Assembly (NCBI GenBank): GCA_016722045.1
Contig: JADKGY010000029.1
Location: 815,826 to 879,825, forward strand
DNA length: 64,000 bases
Origin: Candidatus Opimibacter skivensis
GTDB taxonomy: Bacteria > Bacteroidota > Bacteroidia > Chitinophagales > Saprospiraceae
Reading direction: 5' to 3'
Position 1 is the first letter of the stretch, and every line of letters begins with the position of its first letter. Under the pieces are notes generated by a model. That model was not told the origin of the DNA, did no database searches, and saw nothing but the letters and a program-made list of their open reading frames with translations. Positions 37,789-46,167 of the stretch are shown piece by piece. Made by a program: the position numbers and the translations under genes.

Positions 37789-40700
37789 GTGCTTATATTA
37801 AATATTTATCCAACTATTTGTAAATCGCAAGAAAATATTACAAACCCAAATTGTCATTTTATATTTCATCTTCCTGAAGATACAATTTTATCATGGAATG
37901 AGACTATCATTCCCGGGACAATAAGCTGGGATTACAATAACACGCCGATAACAATTGATTATAAATTAGTTGAAAATAAAATCATCCCAAATTGGAATAA
38001 ACTGAGTATTCCGTTAGATTCGATAAGGGTTAATTTTCGCGCATTGCCTTATTCTTTTCATCCTCTACTGTCCCTTTGGGATTCAAGCCAGATTAAGATT
38101 GTAGACGGTGATGTGTTTTATAATCCAAATGCTATATATCCTGGTCGTTCGTTATTTGAATCACCAGGGCTTGACTATAATGGAGCGCTAACCCGTGGGT
38201 TTTCATTAGGAAATAATCAAAGTCTCGTATTTGATTCAGAATTAAATCTGCAATTGAATGGCAATATTGGTGACGGGTATTTAATAAAGGCGGCCATTAC
38301 TGATCGTAATCTTCCTATTCAGCCGGATGGGACCACACGACAAATACAAGAATTTGATAAAGTATTTATTGAAATTGACAAAGATCAACATTCAGTATTA
38401 GCCGGTGATTTTGATGCCCTAAACCCTGAGGGATATTTCATGCGTTATAACCGGAAATTAAAAGGGGCAGAATACACTTATGACGGAAATAAATTTCATG
38501 AACCATGGACTATAAAAGGATCGGCTGCTGTATCAAAGGGGAAATTTACAAGACAAACTTTAGCTCCTACTGAAGGAAACCAGGGCCCTTATCCTTTGAA
38601 AGGAGAAAACGGGGAATTATTTATCATTGTTTTAGCGGGCTCAGAGAAAGTATTTATCGATGGGGCATTACAGACCAGAGGTGAAGATGCTGATTACATT
38701 ATGGATTATAATAAAAGCGAAATTACATTCACCCGCCGCATCCTCATTAATGTACGTCACCGGATCACAATTGAGTTCGAATATGCTCAATTTAATTTTC
38801 AAAAATCCCAAAATGCAATTGAGATCAGATACCAAAAAGACAATCTGACATCGTATATGAACTTTTTTCAGGAGAATGACAGTAAAACTATCACCGGAGA
38901 CCTGCAACTCACTACAGAAGATCTTGCCCTATTAAATATGGCGGGTGACGCAGGAAGTCAATTTCAAAAAAGCGGAATAAAAAAATTAAATGAAGGATAC
39001 AACCCCAATCTAATTCTCTATTCTGCAATAGATACTGCTGTGAACTCTGTTGTTTATCCTGATGTACTTATCTGGTCTACAGATCCGCAAAAAGCGAATC
39101 TTATAGTATCATTCAGTGAAGTAGGACAGGGGAATGGAGATTATATGATCAGTCCAGATCCATCACCAAACGGGCGAATTTACATATGGATTTCACCTGA
39201 TGCTGTAACAGGTGACAGAAGAGGAAATTTCGCTCCTATAATTCCGCTACAAGCGCCGCAACAAAAACAAATGATTACAACCGGTGGTGAATACCAGTGG
39301 AATAAAAATGGAAAACTAAGTGCAGAATTTGGCGTTAGCCGTCACGATCTAAACCGATATTCATCAATTGATGATAATGACAATGCAGGTGGCGCCATGA
39401 AAGTGACACTTTCTGAATTATTTGCATTCGGAAAATCATGGACAATATCACCGCTGGTGAGTTATGAAGAAAATGGAATTAATTTTCGACCGCTTGATCC
39501 ATACAGAAATCCTGAATTTGCAAGAGACTGGAGTTTATCCCAAAATATTGGCCCAGGCAGGGAGCAACTGCCTTCAGTCCGAATAGGTGTTCGTAAGGGA
39601 ACTTCTATTATTTCTGAATACAGCTATGCCGGCTTATACAGATCAGGTGGTTATGTAGGAAATAAGCATAATGCCCAGATCAAGATAGATACAATAGGAT
39701 GGAAATTTTCCGCCATTATAGGCATCCTGAATGCTAAAGACAATGTGAATAAAAGCCGGTTTTTAAGGCCGTCAATAAATCTGGAACGCGTAATCCGAAA
39801 GACCGGTGATTGGCGATTAGGTATTAAATATTTCGAAGATCGAAATGAAGTGAGAAATGTATCAAATCAAGGTTTGGCATTAAATAGCTTTATTCAGAAT
39901 CAAATGTCGTTTTATATAAATAATTCTATTGATGATAACACCCATTTCGTTATTAGTTACAAAATTGAGCAACCCAAAATTCCCTTTCAGAACCAACTAA
40001 AATCACTTGAAAAAGCAAAGGAGTGGAATATCGAAGGGCATTTTCATCAATGGAAACATTTTAAAATGGAGTATACGATAAAGAATCGAAACGTTCAATC
40101 TTTATTATCTACGCCCGAACATCGAAGTCGAAATTTATTGGGTCGAATTGACCTGGTAGCTGATGTATTTAAAAAAGCGATCAGATGGTCATCGGGGTAT
40201 GAAATAGGCAATGGTCAGGAACCAAAAACGGAATACAAGTATATAAAGGTTCAGAAAGGTGAAGGCAATTATATATGGGTCGACAATGGAAATGGAATTG
40301 AAGAAATAAACGAATTTGAAATAGCACCATTTGCGGACCAGGGGGAGTACATCAGAGTGCTCGCCTACAATAGTGAATTTATCAGTACAAGGGCATTGGG
40401 ATTACAGCAGTCATTGAATATTGATATGAAACAAATAAAACCTGCAGGTTGGGTTTCAAAAATTGCATTGGTATCTACATACCAGATGAATCGTAAAATA
40501 AGAGAAGATGAAAATAGCCCCTATTGGAATCCATTCTTTCAACAATATGCTGATACATCCATTCTCAGCTTTTCAAATACGTGGAGGAATATACTTTACT
40601 GGAACCGTTCAAGCACCATATATGATATTCAAACCGGCTATATCCGTCAGCAAAACCAGGTATTGCAAACTTCAGGATTTGAGATAAGGGAGATACAAGA

Positions 40701-41211
40701 TTTAACCTTCAGATGGCGCTTAAGTCTCAGAAAAAAAATGGATATTGTCATTGTTGCCAGAAAGGGAATGCGTGGCAACAGATCACAATATTTTGCAGAG
40801 CGAAATTTTAATCTGTCACAATACGACATAAGTTCTGAACTCAATGCAATCATCAAAGAAAGGTTCAGGCTCACTGGCTTATATCAATTCTTGTCCCAGG
40901 AGAATATCACAGGAAATGAGCGATTCAACAGTCATAAATTATCTGTTGAGAGTGTTTGGCGGAGAAGTAACAGTTCGGATATACGTGGGCAGGTAAGCCT
41001 GGTTGAGATAAATTATAGTTCATCAGGCCATAGTGCTGTTGACTTTGCAATTCTGCAAGGATTACAAAATGGATCTAATCTGCTCTGGTCGCTTCAATTC
41101 AATACAAGATTGAACGAATCCCTGATACTCACATTGCAATATAATGGACGAAATACCGGTGGAACGAAGACTATCCACACCGGAAATGCACAGATAAGGG
41201 CCAATTTTTAG
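37789..41211 (+). CDS. large outer-membrane beta-barrel protein of a conserved Bacteroidota family
   Basis: 1140 residues from a GTG at 37789. A hydrophobic signal segment continues upstream in frame (…PIICIVLILNIYPTICKSQ), so the real start may be earlier at a non-ATG codon or hidden by a sequence error. Early features typical of a conserved family of very large Bacteroidota barrels are LTRGFSLGNNQSLVFDSELN, an IPIQPDGTTRQIQEFDKVFIEI stretch (split here by position: about residues 175-197), an AGDFDALNPEGYFMRYNRK motif, and a GSEKVFIDGALQTRGEDADY segment near 285-305. The last 600 residues alternate in the manner of outer-membrane strands and end in Phe (IRANF). Function not known to me. It is followed by the PASTA gene at 165 bp. 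Confidence 0.75.
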   Translation: MLILNIYPTICKSQENITNPNCHFIFHLPEDTILSWNETIIPGTISWDYNNTPITIDYKLVENKIIPNWNKLSIPLDSIRVNFRALPYSFHPLLSLWDSSQIKIVDGDVFYNPNAIYPGRSLFESPGLDYNGALTRGFSLGNNQSLVFDSELNLQLNGNIGDGYLIKAAITDRNLPIQPDGTTRQIQEFDKVFIEIDKDQHSVLAGDFDALNPEGYFMRYNRKLKGAEYTYDGNKFHEPWTIKGSAAVSKGKFTRQTLAPTEGNQGPYPLKGENGELFIIVLAGSEKVFIDGALQTRGEDADYIMDYNKSEITFTRRILINVRHRITIEFEYAQFNFQKSQNAIEIRYQKDNLTSYMNFFQENDSKTITGDLQLTTEDLALLNMAGDAGSQFQKSGIKKLNEGYNPNLILYSAIDTAVNSVVYPDVLIWSTDPQKANLIVSFSEVGQGNGDYMISPDPSPNGRIYIWISPDAVTGDRRGNFAPIIPLQAPQQKQMITTGGEYQWNKNGKLSAEFGVSRHDLNRYSSIDDNDNAGGAMKVTLSELFAFGKSWTISPLVSYEENGINFRPLDPYRNPEFARDWSLSQNIGPGREQLPSVRIGVRKGTSIISEYSYAGLYRSGGYVGNKHNAQIKIDTIGWKFSAIIGILNAKDNVNKSRFLRPSINLERVIRKTGDWRLGIKYFEDRNEVRNVSNQGLALNSFIQNQMSFYINNSIDDNTHFVISYKIEQPKIPFQNQLKSLEKAKEWNIEGHFHQWKHFKMEYTIKNRNVQSLLSTPEHRSRNLLGRIDLVADVFKKAIRWSSGYEIGNGQEPKTEYKYIKVQKGEGNYIWVDNGNGIEEINEFEIAPFADQGEYIRVLAYNSEFISTRALGLQQSLNIDMKQIKPAGWVSKIALVSTYQMNRKIREDENSPYWNPFFQQYADTSILSFSNTWRNILYWNRSSTIYDIQTGYIRQQNQVLQTSGFEIREIQDLTFRWRLSLRKKMDIVIVARKGMRGNRSQYFAERNFNLSQYDISSELNAIIKERFRLTGLYQFLSQENITGNERFNSHKLSVESVWRRSNSSDIRGQVSLVEINYSSSGHSAVDFAILQGLQNGSNLLWSLQFNTRLNESLILTLQYNGRNTGGTKTIHTGNAQIRANF

Positions 41212-41375
41212 CAAAGGAATAGACAATGGACCCCGGACAAAAAAACAATAAGCAATAGACAATGGGTAAAAACAGTGAAGGATCAGATGACTCAGCGAGG
41301 AGTGCCTGTAAAATTCAATAGGAGTAGCTTCATTTTCCTACTTTTACCATTTATGAATAACTCCTCCACCAAAAT

Positions 41376-42200
41376 ATGGTAAAAAACGAGTCGGGCGGCT
41401 TAAGGGATTACCTCAGGACCAAAGATTTCAAATACACGATAACTGCGGTCCTATTGTTTTTAGGGATATTCCTTTTATCTGTATTTCTATGGTTAAGAAT
41501 TTATACGCATCATGGACAAGAACTGGATCTACCGGATTATACCGGTTTCCAATATGAAGATGCATTAAAGGATGCGACCAGGAAGAAATTCAGAATGAGC
41601 ATTTCGGATTCCCTGCACATCCTGGGCAAGCCGGGAGGACAAATTCTGAAACAAAATCCTTCGCCACATTCACTGGTAAAGCAAAAAAGGATGATTTATG
41701 TCACCATCACGAAAAGGAGTCCTGATAAAATATTGTCAGGTAGATTACCAGAGATGTATGGGAAAAACTACCAACGGAAGAGGCGGGAACTTGATGAACA
41801 CTTTCAGATCAGATCAAATGTGATTGAGAAACGATATGATCCAGCAGAAGAAGGACAGATCCTTGAGGTTCAATATAAAGGGCAAACTATCATGGATAGT
41901 AAGGGCCGGAATAACGATGTACAAATCGAGAAAGGCGATGTATTGGATTTTATTATTTCAGAAAAATCAGGTGGACTGGTTGAAATACCGAACCTGATAT
42001 GTAAGACGTATGATGAAGCACAGTTCCTTCTTGAGAATCTAGGCCTTACTGTAGGTGATGTACTGAAAGAAGGTGATGTAACTGATTTGTCATCTTCTTA
42101 TATAATAGCACAAGATCCTGTGGCTGACGGGGGAACTATAAAAATGGAATCAGGTATTCAATTGACGGTAACGCAAAACAAGCCTGAAACGTGTAATTGA
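41376..42200 (+). CDS. membrane-anchored PASTA-domain protein
   Basis: 274 residues. A short cytoplasmic N-terminus precedes one transmembrane helix at about 23-46 (TAVLLFLGIFLLSVFLWLRI). Three PASTA-like modules then face the periplasm: about 50-112 (LPDYTGFQYEDAL ... ILKQNPSP), 120-195 (LPEMYGKNYQRKR) and 197-270 (IPNLICKTYDEAQFLLENLGLTVG ... IIAQDPVADGG). PASTA modules bind cell-wall fragments or act as spacers. No kinase or transpeptidase domain is attached, as in many Bacteroidota PASTA proteins. The TGA stop shares its last two bases with the heptamer array that follows. Confidence 0.9.
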   Translation: MVKNESGGLRDYLRTKDFKYTITAVLLFLGIFLLSVFLWLRIYTHHGQELDLPDYTGFQYEDALKDATRKKFRMSISDSLHILGKPGGQILKQNPSPHSLVKQKRMIYVTITKRSPDKILSGRLPEMYGKNYQRKRRELDEHFQIRSNVIEKRYDPAEEGQILEVQYKGQTIMDSKGRNNDVQIEKGDVLDFIISEKSGGLVEIPNLICKTYDEAQFLLENLGLTVGDVLKEGDVTDLSSSYIIAQDPVADGGTIKMESGIQLTVTQNKPETCN

Positions 42201-42268
42201 TTTTCGATTTTCGATTTTCGATTTTCGATTTTCGATTTTCGATTTTCGATTTTCGATTTTCGATTTTT
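42199..42268. repeat. heptamer tandem array (GATTTTC)n
   Basis: Nine exact GATTTTC units and a final GATTTTT fill the space directly after the PASTA gene. The first G and A of the array are the last two bases of that gene's TGA stop. The array ends about 45 bp before the rhodanese start. Confidence 0.93.
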
Positions 42269-42313
42269 AAGAAAATAAAAATTAATACATACACAAACAT
42301 TAATATTGAATGT

Positions 42314-42622
42314 ATGAAAGAAATCACAGCTACGGAATTAAATGCGAGAATGAAGAGTGGAGAAGAAATTATACTTATAGATGTGCGTGAGCCTTATGAG
42401 AATGAGGAGTTTAATATAGGTGGAGTCAATATACCCTTGGCAGAGATTCCAGAGAGTATTGAAAGACTAAAGGCTTATGGGGATGCTGATGTAGTACTTT
42501 ATTGCAGGTCAGGCAATCGAAGTGGTATGGCACAAAAAATACTGGCTGTACAATTTGATATGCATAATACGGTTAACCTAAAAGGAGGGATGAACGCCTG
42601 GAAGGCAGACGTGAGAGAGTGA
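42314..42622 (+). CDS. rhodanese-like sulfurtransferase domain protein
   Basis: 102 residues, a single rhodanese domain. The catalytic Cys64 sits in the active-site loop CRSGNRSG; the N-terminal DVREPYE and the C-terminal KGGMNAW motif are typical. It would transfer sulfane sulfur in the cytoplasm; no signal peptide is present. An open frame extends upstream through the heptamer array, but the ATG at 42314 fits the family start. The last three residues (VRE) and the TGA are encoded by the first unit of the octamer array that follows. Confidence 0.93.
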   Translation: MKEITATELNARMKSGEEIILIDVREPYENEEFNIGGVNIPLAEIPESIERLKAYGDADVVLYCRSGNRSGMAQKILAVQFDMHNTVNLKGGMNAWKADVRE

Positions 42623-42712
42623 GAGAGTGAGAGAGTGAGAGTGAGAGAGAGTGAGAGAGTGAGAGAGTGAGAGAGTGAGAGAGTGAGAGGGTGAGAGAGT
42701 AAGAGAGTAAGA
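42611..42712. repeat. octamer tandem array (GTGAGAGA)n
   Basis: About a dozen GTGAGAGA units with a few slips (GTGAGA, GTAAGAGA). The first unit contains the rhodanese stop codon. It ends within 10 bp of the dcd stop on the other strand. Because the unit length is not a multiple of three, TGA recurs in all three plus-strand frames. Confidence 0.92.
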
Positions 42713-42716
42713 AGAT

Positions 42717-43253
42717 TTAAAATTTATTTTTCCACATCATGCTTTCTACCGGACGGTCGGTGCGTTGGTTGTATTTGGCACCAGGTTTTTTATTGTATGT
42801 GTTTTCTATATCACCTTCAACTAAGAAATAGATTAATTGACCGATAGGCATGCCGGCATATATTCGGACAGGCTTGACGCAGGAAATCTCAAGGGTCCAT
42901 GTGTTACAATAGCCTACATCACCTTTACCGGCGGTAGCGTGAATATCTATTCCCAGGCGGCCCACACTCGATTTTCCTTCCAGAAACGGGACGGCACAAT
43001 GGGTTTCTGTGTATTCGGTTGTTACACCCAGATATAATTCTCCTGGTTGGATAACATATCCCTCAGGTCCAATTTCAAGATGAATGATTTCGTTATGGAG
43101 CTTAGCATCAAGAACATCGTCCTTATAAACTGCAAGAAATGGAGCCAGGTGAACATCGTATGAATTTGTTCCCAGGCCTGCCCTATCAAACGGAGTGATT
43201 ACAATATCACCTTTTTCAATAGCTTTTAAAATCTGAGTATCTGTTAAAATCAT
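42717..43253 (-). CDS. dcd: dCTP deaminase
   Basis: 178 residues, normal length. It catalyses deamination of dCTP to dUTP for dTTP synthesis. Recognised from GLGTNSYDVHL near residue 25, the substrate/active-site stretch GKSSVGRLGIDIHATAG near 92-108 and the C-terminal GMPIGQLIYF. It is convergent with the rhodanese gene. It has no visible operon partner; upstream, the space to the phosphopantetheinyl transferase gene is about 230 bp. Confidence 0.95.
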   Translation of the reverse strand: MILTDTQILKAIEKGDIVITPFDRAGLGTNSYDVHLAPFLAVYKDDVLDAKLHNEIIHLEIGPEGYVIQPGELYLGVTTEYTETHCAVPFLEGKSSVGRLGIDIHATAGKGDVGYCNTWTLEISCVKPVRIYAGMPIGQLIYFLVEGDIENTYNKKPGAKYNQRTDRPVESMMWKNKF

Positions 43254-43483
43254 AAAATTCCGGTTATAAGGAGGCGCAAAAGTAACAATATGTTACACTT
43301 TCAAATTTTGTACGAATGATGATTGAGCTTATTGCCGCTAATTACGTCAATTAGCGGTAATTAGAATAAAAAATAAATAGTTATATCGCTATGGTCCCGT
43401 AAAACAAGATCTCAATTCATAATAACCGGTTACAAACTTGTCCGGGGAGTTACAACGACAATAATTTATAGTTTTGCTAAGAG

Positions 43484-44143
43484 ATGGAGATCCTGCATCA
43501 AATAAAATCAGATAACACGATAGTTGCTGTTGGCCGTCACCAGGGAATGGATATAGATCCGGACAAAATGATGTTTGATCGTGAAAAGTCCATTTTGAAT
43601 CAACTATCACCCCGAAAAAGAAGCGAATGGTTAGCGAGCAGAGAATTACTCTTCAGGATAGCCAAATTACCTGAACGTGTAGAATGTCTGTACGATGATT
43701 TTGGTAAACCCTACCTAAAGGGAATCAATAAACACATATCTGTCAGTCACAGTGAGGAATGGTGTAGCGCCATGGTAAGTGATAAATCATGTGGTGTAGA
43801 TATCCAGGTCTATAGCGATACAGTGCAGCGTATTTCAAATCGCTTTCTTTCTGCGTCTGAACTAGGTGAAATCGAGAACGTGAAGAACAAACTGCATTTT
43901 CTTCATCTGTATTGGGGTGCAAAAGAATGCATGTATAAAGCCTATGGAAAGCGCAAGCTTGAATTCCGTTCACATATATATGTCAACTCCATCAATGTGG
44001 AACTATGCACTGCAGTGGGTGAGATTAAATATGAAGACATACATTTGCTATATGACATACATTATCGAATTCTTCCGGAGGCAGCGTGGGTATTTTGCCT
44101 GCAGCGTTCTACTACTGGCCATCCTGATCAGCCCTGGATGTAA
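43484..44143 (+). CDS. 4'-phosphopantetheinyl transferase superfamily protein
   Basis: 219 residues, the Sfp-type length. It transfers the phosphopantetheine arm of CoA to carrier proteins. Motifs: ISVSHSEEWCSAM near residue 86, the Mg-binding GVDIQ near 103, and the WGAKECMYKAYGK motif near 145-157, in which the Glu and Lys are catalytic. Its 3' end overlaps the next gene by about 90 bp in another frame. It may serve the acyl carrier protein or a secondary-metabolite enzyme; no carrier-protein gene is near. Confidence 0.92.
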   Translation: MEILHQIKSDNTIVAVGRHQGMDIDPDKMMFDREKSILNQLSPRKRSEWLASRELLFRIAKLPERVECLYDDFGKPYLKGINKHISVSHSEEWCSAMVSDKSCGVDIQVYSDTVQRISNRFLSASELGEIENVKNKLHFLHLYWGAKECMYKAYGKRKLEFRSHIYVNSINVELCTAVGEIKYEDIHLLYDIHYRILPEAAWVFCLQRSTTGHPDQPWM

Positions 44144-44552
44144 ACAAAAAGGCGAACCTGCCGGAAATGAAACAGAAGAAAAAGTAACCGGTGATTCGCT
44201 TCCTCCGGACTTTCTGGCTTTTTTTGATGCGTTTCACAATGATTCTGCTTACCAGATGGCACACATCTTATTTCCACTTGAAGGACTACCCAGTTCTGAT
44301 AAGCCAAATGATACAATAGCGACAAAACGATTTTTCTGGCAAAAAGCAGATTGGAAAAAACATAATCTTTTCACGGATCCTGCGCATCAATTTGACCAAT
44401 GGTTTGAAGTGATCGGTGATCGTGTGGTGGAGCATTGGATACAAATGAAAGGAAGCAATATGTTTATTCGCCGACGGTTTGCAAAGTTGGATGATGGCTG
44501 GTATTTGATTTATTATGCCGGTTTGAGGCCGATGGAAAAGAAAAGGCAATAG
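44052..44552 (+). CDS. DUF4348-like lipoprotein
   Basis: About 166 residues from the ATG at 44052 (44031 is also possible). A signal segment ends in a lipobox with acceptor Cys30 (LAILISPGCKQKG). The mature domain carries FLAFFDAFHNDSAYQMAHILFPLEG and ends WYLIYYAGLRPM, matching a small Bacteroidota lipoprotein family that I associate with DUF4348. It begins inside the phosphopantetheinyl transferase gene in a different frame. Its TAG stop lies at the start of the 45-bp array. Function unknown. Confidence 0.78.
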   Translation: MTYIIEFFRRQRGYFACSVLLLAILISPGCKQKGEPAGNETEEKVTGDSLPPDFLAFFDAFHNDSAYQMAHILFPLEGLPSSDKPNDTIATKRFFWQKADWKKHNLFTDPAHQFDQWFEVIGDRVVEHWIQMKGSNMFIRRRFAKLDDGWYLIYYAGLRPMEKKRQ

Positions 44553-45050
44553 GCAATGAAAAAGAAGGCGGAGGCAGAGGCGAAGGAAAACTAATAGGCA
44601 ATGAAAAAGAAAGCGGAGGCGGAGGCGAAGGAAAACTAATAGGCAATGAAAAAGAAGGCGGAGGCAGAGGCGAAGGAAAACTAATAGGCAATGAAAAAGA
44701 AGGCGGAGGCGGAGGCGAAGGAAAACTAATAGGCAATGAAAAAGAAGGCGGAGGCAGAGGCGAAGGAAAACTAATAGGCAATGAAAAAGAAGGCGGAGGC
44801 AGAGGCGAAGGAAGACTAATAGGCGATGAAAAAGAAGGCGGAGGCAGAGGCGAAGGAAAACTAATAGGCAATGAAAAAGAAGGCGGAGGCAGAGGCGAAG
44901 GAAAACTAATAGGCAATGAAAAAGAAGGCGGAGGCAGAGGCGAAGGAAAACTAATAGGCAATGAAAAAGAAGGCGGAGGCAGAGGCGAAGGAAAACTAAT
45001 AGGCAATGAAAAAGAAGGCGGAGGCGGAGGAAAAGCAATAGGCAAAAGGC
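44545..45050. repeat. 45-bp minisatellite, about 11 copies
   Basis: The unit contains ATGAAAAAGAAGGCGGAGGC followed by AGAGGCGAAGGAAAACTAATAGGCA, with single-base variants between copies. Every unit carries on the plus strand the micro-frame MKKKAEAEAKEN closed by TAA TAG. The array starts at the stop codon of the lipoprotein gene, whose last codons (AGG CAA TAG) fit the unit. On the minus strand it is open in two frames, but those are repeat artefacts. Confidence 0.95.
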
Positions 45051-45118
45051 AAAAATTACTAGGCAAGAATCAATGAACGGAAGGTAAAAATTAAAAATTT
45101 ATAAGCAAGATTCACTAG

Positions 45119-45152
45119 ACAATTTATGTATGTCATTTGAAATTGTTTTTTG
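45119..45152 (+). terminator. possible terminator after the minisatellite
   Basis: An AT-rich 7-bp stem (ACAATTT/AAATTGT) is followed by T6 on the plus strand. The stem is weak; the T-run supports termination of the plus-strand transcript before the convergent hldD gene. Confidence 0.35.
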
Positions 45153-45201
45153 GGTGAGGCAATAAACCTTAAATAAAATTTGCTACGAATTCAAAAAGTG
45201 G

Positions 45202-46167
45202 TTATAAAAATTTGCCAGGGTTGAGATAATGGCGGATGTAATCACTTATTCCGGATTCCAATTGAGTGGCGGGGAGAGATAACCCGGCGTTTTTCCATTT
45301 TGCCATATCGGCTTGAGTGTGATACTGGTACTTTTCACGAAGGTCGTCCGGCATATCTATGTATTCGATGTTTGGGGGAATAGAGATCGCATCAAAGGAG
45401 GCTTTACCTAGATCTTCGAAGGTCCTTGCTGTTCCGGTACCTGCATTATAAATGCCTGATTCAGGTTTTTTTGAATATATATTCCAGAGCATTTCATGAA
45501 TGTCTTTGACATAGATAAAATCACGCAACTGACCTCCGTCTTTATAATCAGGACGATGTGATTTAAATAATTTCAATTGGCCGCTTTCCCTGATCTGGTG
45601 CCATGCATGAAAAACGACTGATGCCATTCTTCCTTTATGGCCTTCATTCGGACCATATACATTGAAGAATTTCAAGCCATACCATTGTGGAGGAGTAAGT
45701 TTCTGATCAAGAGCCCAAACATCAAATGCATGTTTTGATCTGGCGTAAGCATTTAATGGTTTCAAATTTTGAATACCCTCATGATCATCACTAAAACCGA
45801 ATTGGCCATCACCATATGTGGCGGCACTGGATGCATAAATCAACGGAATGGAATGACGTGCGCAAACGGACCAGATATCTTTGGAGTATTGAAGATTAAG
45901 TTTTTCGAAGATAGCGACATCGTCACTGATCGTATCTGTCCTTGCTCCTAAATGAAAAACCGCCTCAACCTGAGATGCTACTTTTTCAAAATATGCAATA
46001 AAAAGATCACGATGAATCCACTCATAAACTCTTTTACCCGCGAGATTTTTTTCTTTTTTCCATTTATAAAAATCATCCGAAACAATGATATCCTGATGGC
46101 CAGATTGGTTAAGGTAACTAACGAAGCCACTTCCGATAAAACCCATTGCCCCGGTGACTACAATCAC
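45202..46167 (-). CDS. hldD: ADP-L-glycero-D-manno-heptose 6-epimerase
   Basis: 321 residues. It is a short-chain dehydrogenase-like epimerase making the heptose precursor of lipopolysaccharide. An N-terminal Rossmann motif TGAMGFIGS, the SSAATYG serine/threonine loop near 115, Y-x3-K in YARSKHAFD near 142, and the HldD-specific GPNEGHKGRMASV near 170 and KLFKS near 200 are all present. It starts at GTG (46167), overlapping the gcvP stop by 4 bp (GTGA), so it is co-transcribed and likely coupled with gcvP, though the two pathways are unrelated. Confidence 0.95.
   Translation of the reverse strand: MIVVTGAMGFIGSGFVSYLNQSGHQDIIVSDDFYKWKKEKNLAGKRVYEWIHRDLFIAYFEKVASQVEAVFHLGARTDTISDDVAIFEKLNLQYSKDIWSVCARHSIPLIYASSAATYGDGQFGFSDDHEGIQNLKPLNAYARSKHAFDVWALDQKLTPPQWYGLKFFNVYGPNEGHKGRMASVVFHAWHQIRESGQLKLFKSHRPDYKDGGQLRDFIYVKDIHEMLWNIYSKKPESGIYNAGTGTARTFEDLGKASFDAISIPPNIEYIDMPDDLREKYQYHTQADMAKWKNAGLSLPATQLESGISDYIRHYLNPGKFL

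Noticed and set aside
42197..42313. N-terminal extension of the rhodanese protein through the heptamer array
   Set aside because: The extension is a repeat translation (IFDFRFS); the family start is the ATG at 42314.
44286..45066. Two long minus-strand frames (250 and 200 residues) rich in Leu/Arg/Phe or Pro/Ser
   Set aside because: They are readings of the 45-bp minisatellite; the repeated peptides reflect the repeat unit, and the plus-strand lipoprotein gene explains the non-repeat part.
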